From the NCBI GenBank assembly GCA_003520455.1, contig DOUV01001024.1, positions 1 through 9,269 on the forward strand: a DNA stretch of 9,269 bases, in the 5' to 3' direction. Position numbers and translations under genes: made by a program. This document shows positions 1 to 5,121 of this stretch, in pieces. The notes under the pieces were generated by a model. The model did no database searches. It was not told the DNA's origin and worked only from the letters and a program-made list of their open reading frames with translations. Position 1 is the first letter of the stretch, and each line of letters begins with the position of its first letter. Source of the stretch: Chloroflexota bacterium (lineage in GTDB: Bacteria > Chloroflexota > Anaerolineae > Ardenticatenales > Ardenticatenaceae).

Positions 1-547
1 CCCACGGGTGGTGCGCCAACTGCGCGCGGCCCTGCCGCGCGATGCGATCCTGACGGTAGACCTGGCGATGATCCTGCAATGGATCGCCTGGAATTTCGAG
101 GTCTACACGCCGAACGGCCTGCTGTTACCCTGGAATTCGGCGACGTTGGGCTTCGCCCTGCCCGCGGCCCTTGGCGCGCAGATCGCGTGGCCGGAGCGGG
201 CGGTGGTGGCGTTGGTTGGCGATGGCGGCTTCCTCTTTACAGGCCAGGAGTTGTTGACCGCGGCACAGCACGATTTGCCCGTAGTGACGATCGTGTTCAA
301 CAACCGGGCCCACGGCTCGATCAAGAAGCAACAGGCGAGTGGTTTCGGCGGGCGCTATCTGGGCGTTGATCTGGCGGGGCCGGATTTCATGGCGCTCGCT
401 CAGGCGTTCGGGGTTCGCGGCGAGCGGGTGGAAACGCCGGACGCGCTCGGCGCCTGCATGCAGCGGGCGCTGGAGGCGCGCGCGCCGACCCTGCTGGAGG
501 TCCGGGTGGGGCTCCAGGCGATGAATCATCCCTGGGTCGTGTTTTGA
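1..547 (+). CDS. Thiamine-diphosphate-dependent enzyme, acetolactate-synthase-like, C-terminal part (5' end outside window)
   Basis: This is the carboxy-terminal, ThDP-binding (PP-like) domain of an acetolactate synthase/benzoylformate decarboxylase-type enzyme. The classical ThDP/Mg motif is visible: GDGG (nt 218-229), then about 23 residues, then NN (nt 299-304). It is preceded by the usual region PWNSATLGFALPAALGAQ, which resembles the G-x-M-G-x-(A)LPAA segment of the family. The reading frame is open to base 2 with no start supported, so the GTG at 8 is almost certainly internal and about 370-400 residues lie upstream, by comparison with the usual length of about 550. The stop is TGA at 545-547. 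The family makes or breaks C-C bonds next to a carbonyl (decarboxylation, acetolactate synthesis, acyl transfer). This domain alone does not say which reaction. It lies 107 nt upstream of the DegT aminotransferase on the same strand, so the two may share a transcript. Family assignment is firm; substrate is unknown. Confidence 0.88.
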   Translation, partial: PRVVRQLRAALPRDAILTVDLAMILQWIAWNFEVYTPNGLLLPWNSATLGFALPAALGAQIAWPERAVVALVGDGGFLFTGQELLTAAQHDLPVVTIVFNNRAHGSIKKQQASGFGGRYLGVDLAGPDFMALAQAFGVRGERVETPDALGACMQRALEARAPTLLEVRVGLQAMNHPWVVF

Positions 548-576
548 GAGCATCTTCCCAATAATCTGGGGTGTGA

Positions 577-611
577 GGGTGTCGCGTTGCGCTCAGTTGC
601 GCGCCGCACCC
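577..611 (+). other. Weak hairpin and one-turn direct repeat between ThDP enzyme and DegT gene
   Basis: The 107-nt gap 548-654 can form an imperfect hairpin. The arm GGGTG-T-CGCG (577-586) faces CGCG-CCG-CACCC (600-611), with a modest pyrimidine-rich stretch (CCCTTTTCC) around 620-628. The loop overlaps a direct repeat GTTGCGC at 586-592 and 596-602, spaced exactly 10 bp. It could be a weak terminator or attenuator, or an operator with two sites on the same helix face. The stem is interrupted, so neither reading is secure. Confidence 0.25.
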
Positions 612-654
612 CCGGTACTCCCTTTTCCTGAGGAACTGCAAGGAGGATGTCGTA

Positions 655-1920
655 ATGAGCGAGAAGCAGACAACCGCGAGTCGCAGTGGTTTTCGCGCGG
701 CCAATCGCCCCCCTGAGGGCGTCACTTTCAAGGTCCGCAATTCGTACTTCGGGAGCGAGTACGGCGAGGAGGAGCGCCAGGCGGTTTTGGAGGCGATGCA
801 ACAGGAGTGGCTGACCAACGGGCCGCAGACGGCGGCCTTCGAGGAAGAGTTCGCCGCCTACATCGGGACTCGCTACGCCTTCGCGACGAGCAACTGTACC
901 GCGGCGCTCCACATTGGCGCCGACCTGATGCGGCTCGGCCCGGGTGATGAAGTGATCACGACACCGACGACCTTCATCGCGACCTCGCAGCCGATCCTGG
1001 CCCACGGCGCAACAACCGTCTTCGCAGATATCGATCCGCGGACCTTCAACATTGACCCGGAGTGCATCGCCGACAAGATCACCGGGCGCACCCGGGCGAT
1101 CTTTCTGGTCCACGATGGCGGACATCCCTGTGATATGGACCCGATCATGGATCTCGCCCGCACGCACGATCTGGTGGTGCTGGAAGACACGGCCAGAGCT
1201 GTCGGTGCAGAGTACAAGGGGCGGAGAGTAGGCTCTTTTGGTGACGTCGGCACTTTTAGTTTCCACTCGATCAAGAACATGACCACCCTCGGCGAAGGCG
1301 GCATGCTTACTACCAGCCGCGACGACTACGCCGCGCTCACCCCGATGCTGCGCTCGATGGGCGTCAAGTATTACTTTGAGTTCCAGGAGGGTGAGTTACC
1401 CGATGACGAGATGATTCGCAGCTTCTCCTTCGACGCCGTCGAGCCGAATGGAGTCATCCCGCGGAACAACCGGATGAATGAGGCCCAGGCCGCGGTGGGG
1501 CGTGTCCAGTTACGGAAGTTGGATAGTCTGAATGAGCGGCGCCGCGCGTCGGCCCACTACCTCTCGGAGAAGTTAGGGGAGCTCGACGAGATCACCCCGC
1601 CTTACGAAGACCCCAACTGCAAACACGTCTTCCACCTGTACACCTGCCTTTTCGATGGCTCCAGATTTGGTGCGACCGCGCGCGACCTGCGCCGTGTCTT
1701 GATTCACGAGGAGGGCATTCAGGCCGGCACTCTCAACCTGCCAAACTACCTGCACCAAATCTACCGTGTGCGCGGCTACAAGCGCGGCGAGTGCCCGGTT
1801 GCAGAGCAGGTCCACGAGCAGTCCGTCCAGCTCCCGATGTACCCGCGCCTGACGCAGGATGACCTGGATACCATCGTGGCCGCGGTCAAGTCGGCGATTT
1901 ACAAGTTGAAGCATCGCTAA
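655..1920 (+). CDS. DegT/DnrJ/EryC1/StrS-family PLP-dependent aminotransferase
   Basis: This is a complete fold-type I PLP aminotransferase of 421 residues, slightly longer than the 360-400 typical of the family because of an N-terminal extension of about 25 residues. The start ATG has an excellent Shine-Dalgarno AAGGAGG at 640-646, 8 nt upstream. Landmarks are WLTNGPQTAAFEEEFA (residues about 52-67; substrate and cofactor entry region), TSNCTAALH (78-86; phosphate-binding turn), GDEVITTPTTFIAT (97-110), GHPCDMDPI (156-164), LEDTARAVGA (176-185; D178 should hold the pyridine nitrogen) and SFHSIKNMTTLGEGG (202-216; K207 is the expected Schiff-base lysine). The C-terminal block QLPMYPRLTQDDLDTIV is also typical. 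The usual A-[AC]-Q-[AS]-H stretch after the Asp reads T-A-R-A-V here, so the position normally Gln is Arg. Family members usually aminate keto-sugars for cell-surface glycans or antibiotics, with glutamate or glutamine as donor. No sugar genes are seen nearby, so another keto substrate is possible. Confidence 0.92.
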   Translation: MSEKQTTASRSGFRAANRPPEGVTFKVRNSYFGSEYGEEERQAVLEAMQQEWLTNGPQTAAFEEEFAAYIGTRYAFATSNCTAALHIGADLMRLGPGDEVITTPTTFIATSQPILAHGATTVFADIDPRTFNIDPECIADKITGRTRAIFLVHDGGHPCDMDPIMDLARTHDLVVLEDTARAVGAEYKGRRVGSFGDVGTFSFHSIKNMTTLGEGGMLTTSRDDYAALTPMLRSMGVKYYFEFQEGELPDDEMIRSFSFDAVEPNGVIPRNNRMNEAQAAVGRVQLRKLDSLNERRRASAHYLSEKLGELDEITPPYEDPNCKHVFHLYTCLFDGSRFGATARDLRRVLIHEEGIQAGTLNLPNYLHQIYRVRGYKRGECPVAEQVHEQSVQLPMYPRLTQDDLDTIVAAVKSAIYKLKHR

Positions 1921-1930
1921 GACAGAAGCT

Positions 1931-1985
1931 GACGCGGGTTGACCGTGTGACGCTCGGACGCACACCGTACGGCCAACCCGCTGTC
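1931..1985 (+). terminator. Large imperfect hairpin after the DegT gene (possible terminator without U-tract)
   Basis: Starting 11 nt after the DegT stop, GCGGGTTG (1934-1941) pairs perfectly with CAACCCGC (1974-1981). GAC at 1931-1933 can extend the stem with GTC at 1983-1985 across a single bulged T. The inner part CCGTGTG/CACAC-CGTACGG adds further interrupted pairing. The bases that follow (AATTGTGTATG) are not a U-tract, so this is not a standard intrinsic terminator. It could reduce read-through into the VOC gene, protect the 3' end of the mRNA, or be a regulatory site. The pairing is seen directly; the function is inferred. Confidence 0.45.
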
Positions 1986-2017
1986 AATTGTGTATGTCCG
2001 GCAGAGAGGAGCGGCAG

Positions 2018-2458
2018 GTGAGTATCAAAGTGCAGGGCATCGGCCACATCGGCGTTCCGGTGAGTGATATGGAACGCTCACTCTGGTTCTACCATGACCT
2101 GCTGGGGCTGGAGATTATATCCGGCCGGGAGGTCTCGGGGGAGCGCGTGTCGGCGGGGGTGCAGGTGCCGGACGCCTGGATTAAGATTACGCTGCTCGAG
2201 GCCGGCAATACCCGGCTCGAATTGCTCCAATACCTGCATCCGGTCGGCGAGCCTTTCGATCGTAAGAATAACGACGTGGGGAGCGCTCACCTCGCGCTGC
2301 AAGTCGCAGACCTCCAGGCGACATATGACCGGCTGCAAGCGGCGGCGGTGCCGTGCAACACCCCGCCTTATCCGAGCAGCTACCCGCCGGGGTCGGGCTG
2401 GTTCTATGCCCGCGACCCAGATGGGATGACGGTGGAATTCAACGGACCATTGGCTTGA
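2018..2458 (+). CDS. VOC-superfamily (glyoxalase/bleomycin resistance/dioxygenase fold) metalloprotein
   Basis: This is a 146-residue, single-unit vicinal-oxygen-chelate protein with two beta-alpha-beta-beta-beta modules. The putative metal ligands are all present: H10 in GIGHIGV, E68 in TRLELLQ, H91 in SAHLALQV and E140 in DGMTVEF. This His/Glu/His/Glu layout is that of glyoxalase I-like enzymes. The positions and overall length also resemble methylmalonyl-CoA epimerase, though that family usually has Gln at the second ligand. The start is set at GTG 2018 because AGAGAGGAG (2003-2011) ends 6 nt before it and because the fold starts at once (SIKVQGIGHIGV). An upstream in-frame TTG at 1988 has no ribosome site. 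A GNAT gene follows after 17 nt, so the pair is probably co-transcribed. Likely roles are a lyase/isomerase on a thiol adduct, an epimerase, or binding of a small molecule; the sequence does not choose between them. Confidence 0.88.
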   Translation: MSIKVQGIGHIGVPVSDMERSLWFYHDLLGLEIISGREVSGERVSAGVQVPDAWIKITLLEAGNTRLELLQYLHPVGEPFDRKNNDVGSAHLALQVADLQATYDRLQAAAVPCNTPPYPSSYPPGSGWFYARDPDGMTVEFNGPLA

Positions 2459-2475
2459 ACGCGGCAGGCGGAGGG

Positions 2476-3327
2476 ATGGAGGACAAGATTGTCTTGGTCC
2501 GGGCAATAGACCAACAGGGCGCAGTCGTGGGGCTCGCGCTCTCCGTGCCCAGGCGAAAGTCACTGGCAGTGATGGAAGCACCCGAGCTGGTGATGGCGAA
2601 GCGGGCCAGGGCCTGTTTCCGCCGCCGGGTCGCGGCTCCTGCGGCCAGGTATCCCTGGCAGGTTCTGGCGCTCGACTGTGGCGGTCGAGGCTTCAGCGTC
2701 GTTCCGCTGTGGCACGAGACCGTGGCGCGGGAAACCCTGGCGCGTCTCTACCAGGCCATCTGGGCCAATGCCGAGATTTACCGCAAGGCGTTCAGTGTCG
2801 AGGAAGCGAGCGCGCTCGTTGGGCAACTCGACAGCGGGCTGGTCTTGCTCGATGCGGCGGGCACCAGTTGCGGACTCGTCGGCGGCTTTCCAGTGGCGCG
2901 CTCCGGCGACGAGACACTCGTTCGCCTGGTGGGTGCTCCGGCCACGTCGACGTATCTGGCGGAGTGGGGCCTGATCGACTCGGGGCCGGCCTCGCCCTAC
3001 CGCGGGCTTGGGCTGGGCAGCCTTCTACTGACGCTCTATCTGAGCGGGCTGGTCGCTGCCGGGCAGACAGACGTGGTCCTTGTCACGGCTGAGAAAGGCT
3101 ACGGGGATGCCCAGCGGAATCCGGCCCGCCCCCTGTACGAGGCGCATGGCTTCGGAGTCTGCCAGGATGTAAGCGGTGAGCCCATCGGCCGGACCTTCAC
3201 CCAACGGCGCCTGGATGGCCAGATGGGAACCCATGCAAGCCTCTACTATCACGCCACAGCGGCGGCGATCCGGGCGGCGCTTACGCCCGGGGCGGGACCA
3301 ATCGAGGGCATCAGGTTTGAGGAATGA
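2476..3327 (+). CDS. GNAT-family N-acetyltransferase with N-terminal extension and C-terminal tail
   Basis: The protein has 283 residues. A GNAT domain spans roughly residues 75-235. It opens with LYQAIWANAEIYRKAF, continues with the strand LVLLDAAGTSCGLVGGFPVA, and carries the acetyl-CoA pyrophosphate-binding motif A as R176-G-L-G-L-G-S182 followed by a long helix. A closing motif YEAHGF starts at Y221. Residues 1-75 and the 48-residue tail (about 235-283) are outside the usual domain and I do not recognise them; the tail contains THASLYYH. The acceptor cannot be told from sequence. The start is uncertain. ATG 2476 is directly preceded by GGAGGG, too close for ideal spacing, and an in-frame TTG at 2455 overlapping the VOC stop (2456-2458) or a TTG at 2494 are alternatives. 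The stop overlaps the ATG of the next frame (ATGA at 3324-3327), suggesting the ancestral operon was translationally coupled. Confidence 0.8.
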   Translation: MEDKIVLVRAIDQQGAVVGLALSVPRRKSLAVMEAPELVMAKRARACFRRRVAAPAARYPWQVLALDCGGRGFSVVPLWHETVARETLARLYQAIWANAEIYRKAFSVEEASALVGQLDSGLVLLDAAGTSCGLVGGFPVARSGDETLVRLVGAPATSTYLAEWGLIDSGPASPYRGLGLGSLLLTLYLSGLVAAGQTDVVLVTAEKGYGDAQRNPARPLYEAHGFGVCQDVSGEPIGRTFTQRRLDGQMGTHASLYYHATAAAIRAALTPGAGPIEGIRFEE

Positions 3328-3686
3328 GCCGATCCCCGAGATCACGATTGGCGGATGCCGATTCGGCAGATGAGAGTCTGATCCGAACCGGTGATTTGCA
3401 GCGAGTCTCCGCGCAGGTGCTGTCGCGCCTTGACCCGTCGGCGAAGGATGCTGACCTCGTGGTTGGGTCGCCGGTGCAGGCCGACCTGCGGAAGGTCCAC
3501 AGTCACGGGGTGCTCTTGCTGCCTTCGTATGTCAGTCGCCTCCAGATGGGTGGCGCCAATCCGCGTCCGCAGGTGCGGGTCGTGCGTGAGACTGCCGCAG
3601 TGCCGCTCGAGGGAGATGGCAGCATGGGCCAGGCGGTTGCCAAAGAGGTGATGGCGCTCGCCGGCAAGCTGAGATGCGCTCGATAG
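3324..3686 (+). pseudogene. N-terminal fragment of malate/L-lactate dehydrogenase (Ldh2/YlbC family)
   Basis: The frame gives 120 residues. From about residue 23 it reads like the N-terminus of the NAD(P)-dependent malate/L-lactate/ureidoglycolate dehydrogenase family (Ldh_2): LQRVSAQVLSRL, ADLVVGSPVQADLRKVHSHG (the family's D-L-R-G-x-x-S-H-G block, with the conserved His of SHG), VLLLPSYVSRLQMGGANPRP and VRVVRETAAVPLEGDGSMGQ. Complete members have about 330-360 residues. Here similarity fades after VAKEVMALAGKL (about nt 3672) and a TAG follows at 3684-3686. The cofactor- and substrate-binding remainder, normally starting with a V-x-V-R-N-S-x-H-F-G-like block, is not seen in any frame downstream. 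The ATG overlaps the GNAT stop, but its Shine-Dalgarno (GAGGA, 3319-3323) is too close. The fragment is probably inactive, left by a deletion; a short expressed peptide cannot be excluded. Confidence 0.72.
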
Positions 3687-3960
3687 CTGATGGCGCTTCG
3701 CGCTCGATACTCAGAGCCGGGCCGTCGGCCGACAGATGCGGGTGATAGACGGCCGGGAGAAGGTGATCGCAGGAAACTACACGCCGTTATTGGTTGGATT
3801 CGATTTGCGGCGACCTGCGGGCACCCGTACGTCGTGCGGGCGATGACCGCGGGGGCCGATGGTCAGTTCGCATCTGCTCTTGCTGCGGGGCCGCGCCCCG
3901 CCCGTCTGGCGCGTCATGGCCTGGTCGCGGCAGCGACTACCTGAGAAGTAGACGACAGGT
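3687..3960. other. Gene-free stretch after the Ldh2 fragment
   Basis: I recognise no gene here. The Ldh2 frame reopens after its TAG from ATG 3690 to a stop near 3944, but that translation is Arg/Ala/Gly-rich without family motifs. Another frame (3691-3846) gives a more protein-like stretch, RQMRVIDGREKVIAGNYTPL, which could be leftover coding DNA, but I cannot name a family. A 10-bp direct repeat GCGCTCGATA occurs at 3676-3685 and 3700-3709, right where the Ldh2 similarity ends. It might mark the deletion junction or be chance. Most likely this is eroded former coding sequence. Confidence 0.4.
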
Positions 3961-3966
3961 ACGAAG

Positions 3967-3995
3967 GGACGCCGGTGCGAACCGCACCGGCGTCC
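3967..3995 (+). terminator. Perfect 13-bp hairpin between convergent genes, probable (bidirectional) terminator
   Basis: GGACGCCGGTGCG (3967-3979) and CGCACCGGCGTCC (3983-3995) pair perfectly around a three-base loop AAC. ACGA (3961-3964) and TCGT (3997-4000) can extend the stem past a small internal loop. The + strand continues into the pyrimidine-rich GTCTCCCGTTGTCTTCTG, which is a weak U-tract. It lies 65 nt beyond the stop of the - strand SnoaL-like gene and after the + strand VOC-GNAT cluster, where a shared terminator is expected. No U-tract is visible on the - strand side, so termination in that direction is less certain. Confidence 0.65.
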
Positions 3996-4060
3996 GTCGT
4001 CTCCCGTTGTCTTCTGTGCGGGCCTCGAGCCGGTCAGGGTATGAATCCGTGCTTTGAGGA

Positions 4061-4489
4061 TCAGCCACCTTCTCCCGGCGTTGGGACCACCCCGAGTTGG
4101 ACCATCATGCCGAACACGTCCTCGATGTGCCAGGCCTCCACGATCTTGCCGCCGGCGATCCGGTACATATTGAGCGCCTTGACCGTTACCGGCTTCCCCG
4201 TGGGCGGGATGCCGAGGAACTCGCCGGTATGGGTGCCGCGTGCGACGATACGATCCGCAACTCTGTCTCCATCAGCGATCATCTGCTCAATCGTGATCTG
4301 GATACCCGGGAAACCGCTGAGAAAGGGTGCGACGGACTGCTTGACACCCTCGAGGCCGGGCGCCTGTCCAGGCACAGGATCGTGGTCCAGGGCATCGGCA
4401 GCGAAGACCTCCCCGAGGCCCTCCAGGTTTCCCTCATTGAACAGATCGTAGAAGCGGCGGACGACAGCTTTGTTCTCCTCTGGTGACAC
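4061..4489 (-). CDS. SnoaL-like / NTF2-fold protein (annotated in relatives as ester cyclase)
   Basis: This is a 142-residue cone-shaped alpha+beta barrel protein of the SnoaL/NTF2-like superfamily. The family pattern is clear: N-terminal helix ENKAVVRRFYDLFNEGNLEGL (residues about 5-25), the loop DALDHDPVPGQAPGLEGVKQ (32-51), FPGIQITIEQMIADGDRVA (60-78), GTHTGEFLGIPPTGKPV (85-101) and the C-terminal strands MYRIAGGKIVEAWHIEDVFGMMVQLGV. The HIED at 121-124 lies where SnoaL-type cyclases carry catalytic acid/His residues. The start is GTG 4489, behind a near-perfect AAGGAGG (4502-4496) with 6-nt spacing. A longer frame up to an ATG at 4567 lacks this support and has an Arg-rich, implausible N-terminus. 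The gene is single, facing away from the decarboxylase and converging on the VOC-GNAT cluster. Polyketide cyclisation is known for the founding member only; most relatives like this one have no proven function. Confidence 0.87.
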   Translation of the reverse strand: MSPEENKAVVRRFYDLFNEGNLEGLGEVFAADALDHDPVPGQAPGLEGVKQSVAPFLSGFPGIQITIEQMIADGDRVADRIVARGTHTGEFLGIPPTGKPVTVKALNMYRIAGGKIVEAWHIEDVFGMMVQLGVVPTPGEGG

Positions 4490-4495
4490 AGGACA

Positions 4496-4502
4496 CCTCC
4501 TT
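4496..4502 (-). promoter_or_regulatory. Shine-Dalgarno AAGGAGG that fixes the GTG start of the SnoaL-like gene
   Basis: On the - strand AAGGAGG is followed by six bases (TGTCCT) and then GTG at 4489. It decides the GTG start over a longer in-frame extension. Confidence 0.8.
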
Positions 4503-4510
4503 GTGTGATC

Positions 4511-4529
4511 ACTCAGTCGGGCACTGAGT
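4511..4529. promoter_or_regulatory. Inverted repeat ACTCAGT-N5-ACTGAGT, operator candidate for the SnoaL-like gene
   Basis: The arms ACTCAGT (4511-4517) and ACTGAGT (4523-4529) are exact reverse complements around CGGGC. The site lies 22 bp upstream of the GTG start of the - strand gene, in its 5' leader or core promoter. The symmetry, arm length and location fit a dimeric repressor site. A small hairpin in the leader is the alternative. Confidence 0.45.
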
Positions 4530-4654
4530 TGGATGCGACGGGGCAGACGATCATGGTGAGATGTCACAGGCTGCGCTGATCGTGCCAGGAGCCCCGCCCC
4601 TCGAAACGGCAGCCTTACTGTACTCTGTCCCGCTGCTCACTTCCAGGCCAAAAA

Positions 4655-4691
4655 GTGTTCACCTGGTGTTCATTTTCCACTCCGGTGTTCA
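4655..4691 (+). repeat. Three direct copies of GTGTTCA
   Basis: GTGTTCA occurs at 4655-4661, 4666-4672 and 4685-4691; the last two extend to GGTGTTCAT. Start-to-start spacings are 11 and 19 bp, about one and two helical turns. A further GGTGTTCA is at 4956-4963, and a symmetric pair lies at 5053-5068. The repeats sit in the gene-free divergent region and look like a multi-site array for a DNA-binding regulator. No known regulator is assigned. Confidence 0.5.
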
Positions 4692-5052
4692 TCCTGCTGA
4701 ATATCGGGATGCCTCTGCCTCTGCTGCGGCCGGCTCAGTTGCAGATGCTCTTATTGGGATCGTGTGGAGGGGCCAGACGAGGGCAGTGCCCGCACCCACC
4801 CTGCGCACCGTATCCCAGTGGTTGTGCCCTCGCGTTCTGGAGTCGCGGGTCCCGGCGAGTTGCGGTTTCCGGGGTGCTGTTGTATACCCCTCTATCCACC
4901 GTGCGGTCACGACGTGGGACGCGACGCAAGAAAGGCGTTCCGCGCCGCCGGCCTCGGTGTTCAGGGGCGACTCGGGGAACTCATCCGGCGCTGGCGCCTC
5001 GCCCAGGTTCCCGAGTTTTCCCATGGCAGTGATCTTCGACCCTGAGTGCGTC

Positions 5053-5068
5053 GAACACGCCGGTGTTC
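5053..5068. promoter_or_regulatory. Palindrome GAACAC-N4-GTGTTC upstream of the decarboxylase
   Basis: GAACAC (5053-5058) and GTGTTC (5063-5068) form a perfect inverted repeat with a GCCG spacer, ending 53 bp before the decarboxylase ATG. The half-site is the same hexamer that recurs at 4655-4691 and 4957-4963, which supports one regulator binding the whole region. The gap between GAAC and GTTC is eight bases, so it is not the Gram-positive SOS box, which needs four. Confidence 0.5.
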
Positions 5069-5121
5069 TCGCGGTGACCGTGAGAAAAGAGCCAGTTCGA
5101 GCTGGTTGGGTGAGGTGCTGG

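Larger units (their letters stand above)
4503..5121. other. Gene-free divergent control region of about 620 bp
   Basis: No convincing gene lies between the - strand SnoaL-like gene and the decarboxylase. The decarboxylase frame is open upstream to 4561, but that translation (about 187 residues) is low-complexity, rich in Ser/Pro/Ala/Arg, and lacks any decarboxylase motif. Other frames, including one ending near 5045 with a short helical-looking KAFRAAGLGVQGRLGELIRR, show nothing I can name. The stretch contains an inverted repeat (4511-4529) and six GTGTTC/GAACAC half-sites. It must carry the promoters for both flanking genes, but I cannot assign -35/-10 boxes with confidence. It may also contain an eroded gene. 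Confidence 0.5.

Noticed and set aside
526..1266. Long - strand open frame opposite the DegT gene
   Set aside because: It is the antisense shadow of a well-supported aminotransferase; its translation has no family motif and no ribosome site.
3691..3846. Protein-like stretch (RQMRVIDGREKVIAGNYTPL) in another frame, considered as a second gene remnant
   Set aside because: It looks less random than its surroundings, but I cannot match it to a family and it has no start or ribosome site.
3690..3944. 84-residue + strand frame just after the Ldh2 fragment, in the same frame
   Set aside because: Arg/Ala-rich, no ribosome site and no similarity to the missing part of Ldh2, so not called as a gene or as read-through.
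5053..5068. GAACAC-N4-GTGTTC as a LexA (SOS) box
   Set aside because: The Gram-positive SOS box has four bases between GAAC and GTTC; here there are eight, and the downstream gene is metabolic.
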